Shown here piece after piece: positions 22,136 through 33,321 of a stretch of DNA of 64,000 nt. The notes beneath the pieces are model-generated. The model saw only the letters and a program-made list of their open reading frames with translations. It was not told the origin of the DNA and searched no databases. The position numbers and the translations under genes are program-made. The number at the start of each line of letters is the position of its first letter. The stretch's first letter is position 1. The stretch is from Sabethes cyaneus (taxonomy: Eukaryota > Arthropoda > Insecta > Diptera > Culicidae). Location: positions 137,592,951 to 137,656,950 of the forward strand of contig NC_071355.1 in assembly GCF_943734655.1 (NCBI RefSeq). The letters are read 5' to 3'.

Positions 22136-24942
22136 TTACTTGGGAAGGTAGAAGGAAATAATGTTGCATTTCGACATGTTCACTTCCATACCATTTACAA
22201 GGCCCCAATGCAGCAGGTTGTTTATGTCGCGTTGGAAAGCATCTCCATCGAGAGAGGATGTAATGGTTCTAAAGATTTTTAGGTCATCCGCAAAAAACAA
22301 TTTCTTCGATTCGATGCAATTACAAACATCATTCACAAAAAGCACGAAAATTAATGGTCCTAGAATACTGCCTTGGGGACTTCGGATGGAATAGGAAAGC
22401 AACAGGATTTAATTCCTTGAACACTCACGGAAGCAGTCCGGCCAGTCAAGTAAGTGTGCAACCAGTTACATATCCAATCTGATAGGCCTATTCGCTTCAT
22501 TTTCTCGATTGCTAGCACGTGTGGCACCTTATCGAAAGCCTTAGCGAAATCGATGTAGATTGCATCTACCTGTTGACGTTTTTCTATGCGCTTTATCACG
22601 TTAGTTACGAAGCACATGAGGTTAGAGACGGTGGGGCGATTTTTACAAACCCATGTAATAATCGGTGATTACGTTGCGAACCGCTGCATTGAGCGAGTGA
22701 TGAACTATTTTCTCAAAAACTTTTGCTATGATATTTAAAACCGAGATTCCTCTATAGTTTTCGACGTTGTTGAAGTTGCCAGATTTGTAAATAGGAGTAA
22801 TTGAGGCATGCTTCCAAGCACAGAGGAAGACACCAGTGCAGTGGTGAGGGAGCTGTTTAGAATCATTTTAAGAGGAAGAGCAAATGTTGCAGCACATTGT
22901 TTTAAAAATAGCGGTGGTAGTCCATCAGGACCCGGTCCTTTGGTGGTGTCTACTGCAGAGAGAGTCGATGATACATCGCTTATCGATAGCCTCATTGGAG
23001 GAAGGAACAAGTCAAACATTTCTATATTTCGGATTGCTTCACGTTAGTTTGTCGCAAGATCGTTGCAGAAACCAGTTTGAAAGAAATCTGCAAATAGGTT
23101 TGAGGAGTCTTCTGCGTTACTCGCTGATTCGTCCCTATAAAAAACGGTATTTGGAACTCCGCCGCACTTTCTACGGATTTTGGTGAAATTCCAGAAAGAC
23201 GACGGGCCACGCTTCACATTAGATTCAATTCTATGAATATATTCACGGTAAGCTGCATCACGTTGTGCTGTATATTGTTGTTCGAGTTGACGGAGAAGCT
23301 GTTTGCTCTCATCAGATCTGTGTTTAAAATAACGTTTACGAGCTCTTCTTAAGCGATTACGAGCATTGTTTAGTCCAGCATTCCACCACGGCTGACGATT
23401 GTGTGACGTTTTACGTTTTCTTTTCACTGGAACGTGCTCAACGATTACCAGGGGTGTGAAATTGTCAAAATTTTGCGGACTAAACATCTATGGATGGCGA
23501 CAATTTGGAACCAGCCAGCGTATCGAAAATAACAGCTAATAATAGTTAATTTATAACTAAAAGGCTGTGTTTAACTGCTTTCTAATTAGTTTCAGTTGTT
23601 TTAAACCGAATCAACCCAGTACCAAAGGTACCAAAACCGATGAGTGGGACATGGACAATGTATGTGACTTGACAGCCACACCACCCCGCTGACGATTACC
23701 TGCGAAATTGCGTCATAGAAACGTAGAACTGCATCATCAGTATCACACTGCGCGAGTAGGATGCTCCAGTTGATACGCAAAATGGCGTTGTTGATAGCAT
23801 TGTAGTCACAGTGAAAAAAATCGTAGCACCACACTTCAGCAAGTTCTTCTCTATTGGAATTCCAAACGTCAAATATTGTCAATTTCCCACCCTTTCGTAC
23901 ACGATGAATTAGAACCGTCGCGGGTGAAACCGTCGCCAGAATCGTCGTGGGGGCAAATATCGTTTATTTTTACAAGTAAATCAATAGCCTACGTGCTAGA
24001 CAAGCATAATATATACTTATAACATACATACAGCCAAGCAGATTCTTTCTGCGACGATTTCAAGTTATCAAAAAAGTGAGCAGCGCGTTTTGTTACCAAA
24101 GAAACGGGCAATATTAAAATAAACGGTTTATGATGTGCGTCAATTCTTGAGGGCGGGGAAGAAGGTAAAATAATTTCAGAGCAATAGGTACACATTGTTT
24201 ACGAATGCTAAATCGAGTAGTCTGCCGAGCTGGTTAGGAAAGTTGAAAAATTGCATGAGTCCATTGCTCAAGGGTGTGGCGGTCAAAATTGTTTCCTGCT
24301 CAGAAGACACATTATTTGGTAGGTAGCTATTTAATTCAGAGTCGTAGTTCCAAATAAGGTTTGGTAAATTGTAATCGCCCAGCAATACTACTAAATCTGT
24401 GCCTCTAACGGAATCATCAAGCTTTTGAACACAGTCACAATGTTCTTGGTAGATAGAAGGGTCAGAGCCCGGCTTGATATACACGCAGCATATGTACACA
24501 CTGTTTCGGCAACTCTATTCAAAACCGCAATCTACTCTAATCGTTGATCTGCTGGAAGAGGTACTAGTCGACTTTTGAGGTTATTCTTAGATGCAATTAG
24601 TACACCACCGCCACGCTGTGAGGTACTAGTTGAGCTATTTCGATCACATCTAACGAAGTTGTAGTCAGAAGATAGTTCAGTCGATGAAACGACATTACGA
24701 AGCCATGTTACCGTGAAAACAATGACATCATAGTTCGATCATGTAAGCGCGAGAGAGAAATCATTCGTTTTTGTCCTCAGCCCTCGGACATTCTGATAGT
24801 AGATAGTAAGTGGAATTGTTCGTGTTGAACTGCATATTTCGTTGTGGGTTGCGGGTGGAGCTGGTTTATTTTGGCTAATGGATTCTCTTGAGGAGCCGTG
24901 TTCGTTATCACAAGGTCGACTGGTGCTGCAGTGGGTTTCCAA
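22136..24942 (-). pseudogene. CR1-type retrotransposon ORF2 (endonuclease + reverse transcriptase), broken
   Basis: Minus-strand pieces in order: the start of an AP endonuclease (LTIYYQNVRGLRTKTNDF, near 24790-24942), its later part with GDYNLPNLIW (24176-24499), a linker with a Trp-rich segment NRQPWWNAGLNNARNRLRRA (23044-23487), RT segments with TTKGPGPDGLPPLFLK (near 22930-23000) and DAIYIDFAKAFDKVPH (22360-22617), and the catalytic box FADDLKIF (22136-22402). The order and motifs fit the CR1 clade (T1/Q-like elements of mosquitoes). Frames change several times, and the sequence stops soon after the palm, so the copy is both 3'-truncated and inactive. Open frames on the opposite strand are shadows. 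Confidence 0.85.
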
Positions 24943-25133
24943 AAAATTCGTCTGTTGGTTGGCTTATCCTCGAACGCGCGAAACACTATCCTGACTGGCC
25001 ATGTACCAGAATTCATAGCCTTATCTTTCAAGGCCTTCGGCATACCCACCTTGAATGAGACGAAGTTAAGCGATCTTGGATCTCTACCGCGAGGAATCAG
25101 GTTTTCAACCGTAATGCTATTGGATCCGAGCCT

Positions 25134-25712
25134 TTAAGTAACCAAGTCTACCACACTTGCATCAGGAGCATCAGGCGAAATGCCTGGTAGGTAAATCCAG
25201 AATTTATCATCAGCGTCATTGATCATCTCCGAAATAGTAGAGGAAGAGTGTGTATCCGTGCCGCGGGCAAGTTTAGAAGGTCTATTTGCCGAATCGTCAG
25301 TGTTGTCATCCCAGTCTCTTCGTCTTTTGGTAAAATAAAAGAATGTCGGGTTGGGAGAAAGTGTGAGAGGAGTCTTAGGAACCGAACCGATAAGGGTTTT
25401 AAAATTGGTACGAATCTCTTCTTTGATATCGTGCAAAATATCGTTGCGTATTTGGTCCTTCAGTTCAGCGATCAGCCGTGAATTCGTTGTTTCTACTGAA
25501 ACAAGCGCGTTGCGGAAACGAGCTTTTTCCATAATGTTTTTGCACGTATTGCACATCCAAAAGAGATTAGATTTTTTGACGACAGCAGGAAATAATTCGT
25601 CTTTCAACCCGCAGCATTTAGTGCAAAATAAAGCGGAGCAAAAACCTCCACATCGTAGAGACTTTTGACCACTTTCGATATTGTTTGCACAACTTTCGCA
25701 AATTACAGACAT
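25134..25712 (-). CDS. CR1-type retrotransposon ORF1 protein with PHD-like zinc finger, N-terminal part
   Basis: 192 codons from an ATG at 25710-25712. The N-terminus has the spacing C-x2-C ... C-x3-C ... C-x2-C ... C-x2-C (ICESCANN, RCGGFC, CTKCCG, MCNTCKN), a PHD-like finger typical of ORF1 proteins of CR1/T1-type elements. A Lys/Glu-rich coiled segment follows (residues about 70-110). The frame ends at 25134, but the family's C-terminal esterase-free domain continues in another frame at 24777-25049 (GMPKALKDKAMNSGTWPVRIVFRAF region), so a frameshift has cut the protein. It precedes ORF2 of the same element on the same strand. Confidence 0.75.
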   Translation of the reverse strand: MSVICESCANNIESGQKSLRCGGFCSALFCTKCCGLKDELFPAVVKKSNLFWMCNTCKNIMEKARFRNALVSVETTNSRLIAELKDQIRNDILHDIKEEIRTNFKTLIGSVPKTPLTLSPNPTFFYFTKRRRDWDDNTDDSANRPSKLARGTDTHSSSTISEMINDADDKFWIYLPGISPDAPDASVVDLVT

Positions 25713-25872
25713 GATCGGGCAGAGTAGCGACGTCCTACTGTCGCGTCACGTCGCATGTCGCTTGCACTCTGGCGGTACCTTAAGAAGCTCAAATGTTACT
25801 TTTTTGTGACTTGCTGCTGATGATCGTCTGTTTGGATGTAAACAACGTAAGGTGTGTGCTGCGCTGCTACTA

Positions 25873-26029
25873 CAGAGACTATAGATTACAGAGGCGCCGA
25901 GATACTCAAAATCCGCTAATTTTTGAAACAAAACGGATAGTACCATCATAAATAAAGGTAACTCTCCGCTTTCGTTTAAAATTTAGCGGATTTTGAGTGT
26001 CTCGGCGCCTCTGTAATCTATAGTCTCTG
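25873..26029. mobile_element. Hairpin MITE with TA target duplication
   Basis: 157 bp. Arms begin CAGAGACTATAGATTACAGA and extend to about 46 bp (aaaatccgctaa), with TA at 25871-25872 and 26030-26031. A diverged half copy is at 43258-43347. TA flanks suggest Tc1/mariner mobilisation. Confidence 0.88.
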
Positions 26030-26943
26030 TAGGTGCTGCTAGTGATGATCGACTGTCGTGGCGATGGGCGATCTGCGTATGAATGAACGGCAAACAATGA
26101 GTGCGATGATACAATGCAGATGCGAAGCGTAAATGTGCTGAGGGTTGATCCGGATTTGTTCGGCGTTGAAGGTAGAACAGCAGCAGTGTGACTTTATTTA
26201 TTGTGGTCGATAACAATCGCAGGTACAAATTTTGTCATGCAGCAATATGTAGAATTTTTATAACCGGCGGCGTAGATTTGGTTGAGAGGTGATTTAGCGG
26301 GGATGCAAACCAAGCGGGAGCCGGAATGATCGAGGAGGTGGGAAGGCGGAGGAGCTATATGCCTTTTAATCAACCACAACTCTAGCTGATAGAAATTTTG
26401 GTTCCGTTTTTGCTGAACCTACCTGGGATCCAAAAGTAAATTATCAGCTTTAATCGGTGTAGATGCTTCCTTAAAACGGGATTCAAAGCGTGGACGGAAT
26501 TTTAGATGGTTATAATAATATCAAAAATCACTTAAAATGGAGCTACGATGCACGGGTAAACAGAGAAACCGCAGAGTTGCCAGAATCTGATCAAGTTGTT
26601 TGTATGTTTGTATGTTCCACCATACAAACATGAAATGGAGAGAGTTACCTGGAAGGAGCGTCAAACATAGCTCTGGCTCTCTCAAGCTCCCACCTGGCAC
26701 CTCCACGCAGATCTAAGTCAAATGATGACGGTCGATGGCCTTACCCGGAAATGCTTCACGTACTTACTGAAGCAGCTAAGCTAGGAGGTGCGAACTAGAG
26801 CGCCTGTTCTCCAGGTGAGGGGCGGCTCACACAGCGTCTGTCTCGTAACGGGCGGCTGAATATGAAATGCTGTATCCCGCAAGCTATACCTAAGATGGCA
26901 GACCCATCAGCGGGATGTAGGTATCGCGACCCCGGTGAGGTAG

Positions 26944-27876
26944 TATACCGAAAACTCAATTATCACGAACAACGAACAAAGAAATTCAGGACGGAACAAT
27001 CGGTATAGGACACGGCAAGGGACAAGGAAACGATTAAGGGATAACGATTGGAAACTTGGTACCTGGAATATCCGAACTCTCCATGAACCGGCACGGGCTG
27101 GCTTGCTTGCTCGAGAGCTGCATCAACTCGGAGTGGAGATCGCTGCTATTCAGGAAGTTCGGTGGCCAAATTCCGGAGAAAGGGAGTTCCGTGCAGTAGA
27201 CCCTATTGCAGGCACTTCTTTTAAGTACCACATCTACTACAGTGGCGGTAAGAAAGCTGAACATGGAGTCGGTTTCGTAGTGTTGGGAAAACAAAAGCAA
27301 CGAGTTATCCGGTGGAGGCCCGTAGATGCCCGTATATGCGTGTTGAGGATTAAGGGCAAATTCTTCAACTATAGCCTATTCAACTTATACGCACCGACAA
27401 ATGATAAATCCGATGATGCTAAAGACGAGTTTTACGACAAGCTTGAGAGGACCTATGGAGAGTGCCCAAAACACGACGTGAAAATCATCATCGGAGATGC
27501 AAACGCGCAGATCGGGAGGGAGGAATTCTTCCGTCCAGTTATTGGAAGACATAGCCTGCATCTGTCGACCAATGATAACGGTCTGAGGCTCATAAATTTT
27601 GCCGCGGCCAGAGGGATGGCCATCTGTAGCACCTACTTTCCACGTTTGAATATTCGGAAACAAAGCTGGAGGCATCCAAATGGAGACTCTAGCTCTCAGA
27701 TCGATCATGTCTTGATTGACGGTCGACACTTTTCGGATGTTATCGATGTACGGTCTTTTCGTGGACCAAATATCGACTCTGGCCACTATCTCGTAGTGAG
27801 TAAGAACGCGCAAGGCTGTCGAACACGGCGAAAGCTCGCACTGAAAGGACGCTGCGTTTCAACATCCAGCGGTTAA
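26944..27876 (+). pseudogene. RTE-type element: apurinic-type endonuclease domain
   Basis: The plus-strand frame is open from just after 26943. The endonuclease begins at LGTWNIRTLHEP (about 27055) and shows AIQEVRW (catalytic Glu), LYAPTND, the GDANAQIG box (Asp/Asn) and the C-terminal SQIDHVLIDGR and SGHYLVV motifs (Asp and His). It nicks target DNA to prime reverse transcription. No ATG occurs early in the frame, so the true start is unclear. After 27805 the frame should carry on into the reverse-transcriptase frame; a one-base change shifts it, and it ends at 27876. Confidence 0.85.
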
Positions 27877-29675
27877 CGGCAGACGGCGTTGCAGTGGAGT
27901 ACGCCAGGAAGCTTCACCAGCGAATCGCAGAACAGCAGGTAGAAGAAGAAGATATAAATGGGCTGTGGAGGAACATCCATGGTGCCATCCAAACAACAGC
28001 GAGAGAGGTGGTAGGCACGACGCGTGGAAGACAGCGTAACAGCTGGTTCGATGCCGAATGCCAGAGAGTGACAGACGAAAAGAACCAAGCCAGGAGTCGC
28101 ATGCTCACTGCGGCAACGCGTCAAAACAGAGAGAGATACAGAGAGACTAGAGCTGCGGAAAAAAGAATCCATCGTCTAAAGAAACGCGAGTTCGAGGAGC
28201 ACGTGCTTGCCGGCGCAGAGGAGCGATACGCCAGCAACGACACACGGAGTTTCTATAAAACGGTGAGAAGCAGGAATTTTGCCATGCCTGTGATGTGCAA
28301 TGATAGTGCTGGCAACCTGCTTACCGATAAAACGGCGGTAGCAGCCAGGTGGAAGGAGCACTTCCAGACACTATTGAATGGAGAGGTAAATGAGGAGATC
28401 AGCAGGGACAGGATAGAAATTGTAAGCGATGGTCAAGCTGTGGAGCCACCAACACAGGAGGAGGTTAAGAAGGCAATCAGTGAGCTGAAAAACGGTAAGG
28501 CTGCTGGGAAGGACGGTATCCCGGCTGAACTTCTAAAAGCGGGGAGCGAGCGGCTGTACGAAGCAATCCACCGGATCATTGTCAGGATCTGGGAGGAAGA
28601 ACAAATGCCGGAGGAGTGGTTGGATGGCCTCATTTGCCCAATCTTCAAAAAGGGACATCGAATGGAGTGTAAAAACTATCGAGGAATTACATTGCTCAAT
28701 TCTGCCTACAAGGTGCTTTCCCGTATCCTGTTCTGCAGACTGAGACCGTTAGCGGAGTCCTTCGTCGGCGAGTACCAAGCTGGTTTTCGTGAGGGTCGCT
28801 CCACGACGGATCAGATGTTTACCCTGCGCCAGTTGCTAGACAAGTTCCGGGAGTACAACTTGCAGACACACCATCTGTTTGTGGACTTTAAAGCGGCGTA
28901 CGATTCAGTTAAACGAAATGAGCTGTGGCAGATAATGCTAGAACATGGTTTTCCGACGAAACTAGTTACGCTGATTCGTGCGACGCTGGATGGATCCAAA
29001 TCATGCGTTAGAATAGCGGGTGAGACCTCAGCTGCTTTCGTGACGTTGGATGGACTGAAGCAAGGGGACGCACTCTCTAACCTGCTATTCAACATTGCCT
29101 TGGAAGGTGCATTACGAAGAGCAAACGTGGAAAGGAATGGAACTATCATCACGAAATCTCACATGCTTCTTGGTTTTGCGGATGACGTCGAAAGCATCGG
29201 AATCAACCGTAGAGCAGTAGAAGAGGCCTTTAGGCCCTTTAAAAGGGAAGCTGCGAGATTGGGACTTACCATTAATACCGCCAAAACGAAGTACATGGTT
29301 TCTGGTAGGGAACGTGGGAGCTCAAGTGGTGTTGGTGCCGAGGTGGAGTTAGATGGGGAACGATATGAAGTAGTGGAGGAATTTATATACCTTGGTACAC
29401 TCGTGACATGTGACAACGATGTAAGCCGCGAAGTGAAACGACGAGTTGCAGCCGCGAATCGGGCTTTCTACGGATTACGTAGCCAGCTGAAGTCCCGTAG
29501 TTTGCAAATTCGCACAAAACTGGCGCTCTACAGAACACTAATCCTCCCGGTGGCCCTTTACGGACACGAATCATGGACGCTAAAGGAAGCTGATCGGCGA
29601 GTGCTTGGGGTTTTTGAGCGTAAAATTCTGCGATCTATACTTGGTGGCAAAATGGAGTGTGGCGCAGACGCATGA
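27830..29675 (+). pseudogene. RTE-type element: reverse transcriptase domain
   Basis: Open for nearly 600 codons. In order it has a basic linker, the finger piece KNGKAAGKDGIPAELLKAG, FKKGHRMECKNYRGITLLNSAYK, QAGFREGRSTTDQ, the first catalytic Asp in HLFVDFKAAYDSV, LKQGDALSNLLFN, the catalytic box GFADD, and the thumb EFIYLGTLVTCDND. This enzyme copies the element's RNA onto nicked target DNA. It should be fused to the upstream endonuclease and continue at 29657-29965, but it terminates at 29675 because a few bases near 29650 are missing. The catalytic residues are intact. Confidence 0.88.
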
Positions 29676-29965
29676 ATCACGAGCTGTACCAAGTATACAA
29701 ATATGCTGATATAGTGACGGTAGTGCAATGTGGCAGGCTGCGGTGGGCTGGACACGTGGCCAGAATGCCCGATGAAAGAGTAGCCAAAACTATTTTCAGC
29801 AGAGAACCAGGAAGAGGCCGTAGACTCCGAGGCAGACCCCACACCCGGTGGGTGTGTGCTGTCGAAGACGATGCACGTTCAGCTGGTGTTCGTGGGGATT
29901 GGAGAACGGCAGCCCAGGACCGACGGTACTGGAGGACTATAATTCGTTCGGCGCAGGATCGGTAA
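29657..29965 (+). pseudogene. RTE-type element: C-terminal end of the reverse-transcriptase protein, out of frame
   Basis: The frame MWRRRMNHELYQVYKYADIV leads into GHVARMPDERVAKTIF and the Arg-rich GRRLRGRPHTRW, the usual tail of these proteins, and ends at 29965. It is in a different frame from the main RT piece owing to the lesion near 29650. The same tail is present in the truncated copy at 15923-16240. Confidence 0.85.
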
Positions 29966-29998
29966 CGGACCGTTGCCACTAAAGTAAAGTAAAGTAAG

Positions 29999-30480
29999 TA
30001 TGTTCCACCATAACTCCAGAACGCCTTGACCGATCTCCACCAAACTTGGCACACATGTTCCTTGATAAAAGACAATCAGCACTGGGGAGTTGACAAACGG
30101 GTGGGGAGGCCATAACTCCGAAATGCCTGTATGGTTATTCATCAAACTTGGCACAATTGTTCCTTGACATAAGATAATCAGCACTGGGGGGTAAACAAAA
30201 ACGAGGGAGGGAGGTTCCCTGATAGGGGAGGAGGGTCCCTAATGGGGGGAGGCCATAACTCCGAAACGCCTTGACTGTTCTTTATCAAACTTGGCACACA
30301 TGTTCCTTGACATCAGGGAATTAGCACGGCGGTTGACAAAGGGGGGAAGGGAAGTAATAGAGAGGGACCATAACTCCGAAATAAAGGGGGGACGCTTCAT
30401 AACAGGGGGGAGGCCATAACTCCGAAATGCCTGGGCTGTTATTCATCAAACTTGACACACATGTTCCTTGACATAAGAGT
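29999..30480. repeat. Minisatellite with ~65-bp core and G-rich spacers
   Basis: Four or five imperfect units share 'ccataactccgaaa-gcc', 'atcaaacttggcacaca' and 'tgttccttgacat-ag', separated by variable G-rich spacers. The array was the target of the RTE insertion on its left. 30480-31030 holds no gene that I can support. Confidence 0.8.
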
Positions 30481-31029
30481 TATTAGCGGAAGGTGTTGTT
30501 AGCGGAAGGTGCAAATTGGATAAATGTCTTTGTTTCTCTTTCTTTATAGGGTTTTATAGGGATTTCCGTAAAGAAAACAGATGTGTAAATGCCCGGGTAG
30601 ACAAAAGAGGGGGAGCTGACAAATGGGGAGGAACGTCCAAAAGAGGAACAAGCGTTATATTTTTGCATTATAAGCATTTCGGTTACAATAACTGCTGTAC
30701 AAGTGGCTGTGAGATAAAGGCGCCCCGAGTAAGACCGGGCACTCAGATAGTTGTTTAAAAATGCACTATTTAACTATTGAAAAACAGTCGAGAGGAGGTA
30801 TGGTATACCAATTTTGAAAGCTTGTGGAATAGTGAACATATCTGGTAGAAAGTCATTTTTTGCTATTGCAAACTATGTTTACAATCAGCATTTAAAAAAA
30901 TAGTATTTTTTCGGATTACAATACTTTAAAAAATCATATCTTGCGAATTCCAACAGTAACTTCGAAATAAAAAACCGTTGTTTTTTTGGAAGGCTCCCTC
31001 CAAAGAAGTTACCTAGCTACGCCAATGGT

Positions 31030-31524
31030 CATTGGTAATTAATTTGTTTCTCACATCAGTGCTATGGCAGCCAAACATTATACGATCTCGAATCATTTTT
31101 TCCTCCTCCAGAGAATTCTAATCTTTTACCAACATACGCAGATCGGTCAGAAAATGTTCAAATGGTTTATTTTCTGACTGATGGCGGTCATAAAACTTCC
31201 AACGCGAATAAATTTCATTGTAGCATACCCAATAGCGATTATGAAAAATTCCAGCTGCTGTTTAAACTTTTTCCAGTGTTCGGCCAAATTTCCTGGTAAA
31301 TCCAACGTGACCGGTCGCTTAAAGCTATCCATCTTGAATTCCGCGTGCTCTCGAGTCGGTGGAAGTACTGTTCCACGAGGTCTTCCGATTGGCCGCAACG
31401 TAGCTATTCGCGCAATTTGTATTTTGGCAAACTCATGCAAATAGTTGATCGGCGGCAACCGCTTTGACGTAATCCGAAAGTTAGGTTTATCCGGGGTCGT
31501 TATCGGTTGCTTTTTAACTTTCAT
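31030..31524 (-). pseudogene. Ty3/gypsy-type gag remnant
   Basis: On the minus strand a frame starting at an ATG (31522-31524) reads through KRPVTLDLPGNLAEHWKKFK and QQLEFFIIAIG, the conserved N-terminal gag pattern (a Trp-x3-Lys/Arg core) of gypsy/mag-type elements. It stops at 31147, but the following piece with LEEEKMIRDRIMFGC, also typical of this gag, continues to about 31030 in another frame. No pol is present. The flank at 31530-31870 could be leader or LTR sequence, but I see no second LTR. Confidence 0.65.
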
Positions 31525-32789
31525 TATTTTATACCAGCCATGATGTCATCTCATACGGATCGCCGATAGAACGCGTGTAGACGGTCAACTAAGTGTTCGT
31601 GATCGTCGTTAGGGTAGTCCGTTTACTAACGGAACTGGCTTCTTCACACAATAAATGAAACACGAGATATCTGGAGACAACCATCTGCCAGCGGCGGTGG
31701 CTGCTAGTGCACTGAATACTCATTGCTATTTATTGATCGCCTTTTATACACTTGTAATAAATAGATTTATTCCACGTTCAGAACAATAGCTCCTGCGTAT
31801 CACGTTTGGTCGAACGGACAATAGTCTTTTGTGGCTAAATTCGGCTGGACAATAGAAGCTAACTGCGAGGGAATATTACAATGCGGCTTTCTGCCGCATC
31901 ACCAAGTTTGTTCACGATAATGATAAAATATACATTTGTATGATCGAGACTACAACTACATATATAACAAGAATGTTAAAATATTGTTAACATAAGATTA
32001 TAAGTTTATGGTCACTTTGGTTAATTTAAAATTCTGCTATTATTTCTATATTGCCACTCCGCAGCTCCCCATCCTTTTATGCCGTTAACGTCGAAAATGC
32101 ACAACTGCTCTACGATTCGACATTCACTTTCTGTTCCAATGTAAAACTCTGGACCAATAACTGCCTTTACTTTAACCGTATAAACACGTTTATCTGGAAT
32201 GTATTTAATGATTTAAAATTAAATGTTTCATCATTCAGCAGGGCATTTAAATTGAAACAAATTGCAACTAGTCAAATGAATAAAGAAAGATGGGGGAACC
32301 TTCATCTGGGGTAATATGCACCGGTTAAGGAAATGTTTTCTGGTTAACGCTCAAAACCAATTCCTATCTTATGTACTAAAGATAATCTCATGAGCACTAC
32401 TTAAAAGTTTTTATATCATTTACGCAAAAAAAATAAAAAAGGCTTGTCTAATGATTTATGATATTGAGCTGAAGGTCTGAAAATGCAAAATAGTCGGGAT
32501 AAAATGCACTCTTGCATGTCGCGACTGCTGTCCTGTACTCTAATAGCCGGCCGCGAAGTCTGTCGATAAAGAAGGGTCAAGTTCTCAACAGGACGTTTGG
32601 CTTTGCTTTGCACGTCGCGACTACCACCTATCCCTTTGCATTTATAAATCGTATGATGATAATCGCATGATCGTATGAAAAAAAATACATTTAGGCAATC
32701 ATACAAAGATGGGGGTAAAATAAGTGGGTTGTTAGGATTGGATACAAAATATTCGTTTCAAGCAAAATGTTGGAATGAAATAATAAACT

Positions 32790-32942
32790 TTAACTATTAC
32801 CTGAAACAATAAGTGATATTTTTTGTAGATGATAGTCACTTTAACAGTTTATGTCATTCGTAACTTCTGCGGGGTTGGGATTTGAACCAGGGTCCTCGGC
32901 GTGAGAGGCGTGATTGCTGACCACTACGCCGGGACTGATGTT
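32790..32942 (-). repeat. tRNA-derived SINE (minus strand)
   Basis: Read on the minus strand from 32942: CAGTCCCGGCGTAGTGG, an A box (TAGTGGTCAGC), CACGCCTCTCACGCCGAGG, a B box (GGTTCAAATCCC) and then gcagaagttacgaatgac. The same head and the same post-tRNA block occur at 61147-61330 on the plus strand, so this is a SINE family. The CTC in the anticodon-loop position suggests tRNA-Glu ancestry (inference). Confidence 0.75.
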
Positions 32943-33321
32943 AAAATTAGTTGATAATAGATAAGTTTTCATAAAGGTATTTTTTACAATTTATGGAGGG
33001 AACGGTAGAAGAAATTGGTGATACAAAGAGTCGATAGGAACTAACAGATTTTGACCAGGAGTAAAAGGGAAGGAGCGGAAGATGATGGTGTAAGGGTTTC
33101 ACAATAATAATTATTGCTGTTAGTTATCTTCAATGATGCATTACGTGTCATTTTTTATATTAAAGTGGTTTTAACCCAGAGGGTCATTCATCACTCTGCG
33201 TGTCATTTCTAAAGCCTAATACGAACTCAACTGCCGTAAACTCGGGTGAAATTGATTACTTTTTCGAGTATTTTTTAAGTATTTTTAAATAGAAACATAT
33301 TTAAGAAGATGATTCAATTTT

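Larger units (their letters stand above)
26625..29998 (+). mobile_element. Near full-length RTE-type non-LTR retrotransposon with 14-bp target duplication
   Basis: The element runs from a 5' leader through endonuclease and reverse transcriptase to a short (taaag)n tail at 29980-29997. It is bounded by the direct repeat tatgttccaccata at 26611-26624 and 29999-30012. The right copy is the beginning of a minisatellite, so the element inserted at that array. Two frameshifts (near 27805 and 29650) break what should be one long ORF. The clade is inferred from the APE-RT layout, the FADD box and the short tail; JAM-type RTE elements of Aedes are the closest I know. Confidence 0.85.

Noticed and set aside
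22136..25712. Plus-strand open frames over the CR1-type element
   Set aside because: They oppose clearly recognisable RT and ORF1 motifs on the minus strand.
29999..30480. CRISPR-like array
   Set aside because: Units are long, imperfect and unequal, spacers are G-rich and related to each other, and the genome is eukaryotic; it is a minisatellite.
32871..32942. Functional tRNA gene on the minus strand
   Set aside because: Arms do not pair well, and the same sequence with the same non-tRNA tail occurs at 61147, so it is a SINE.
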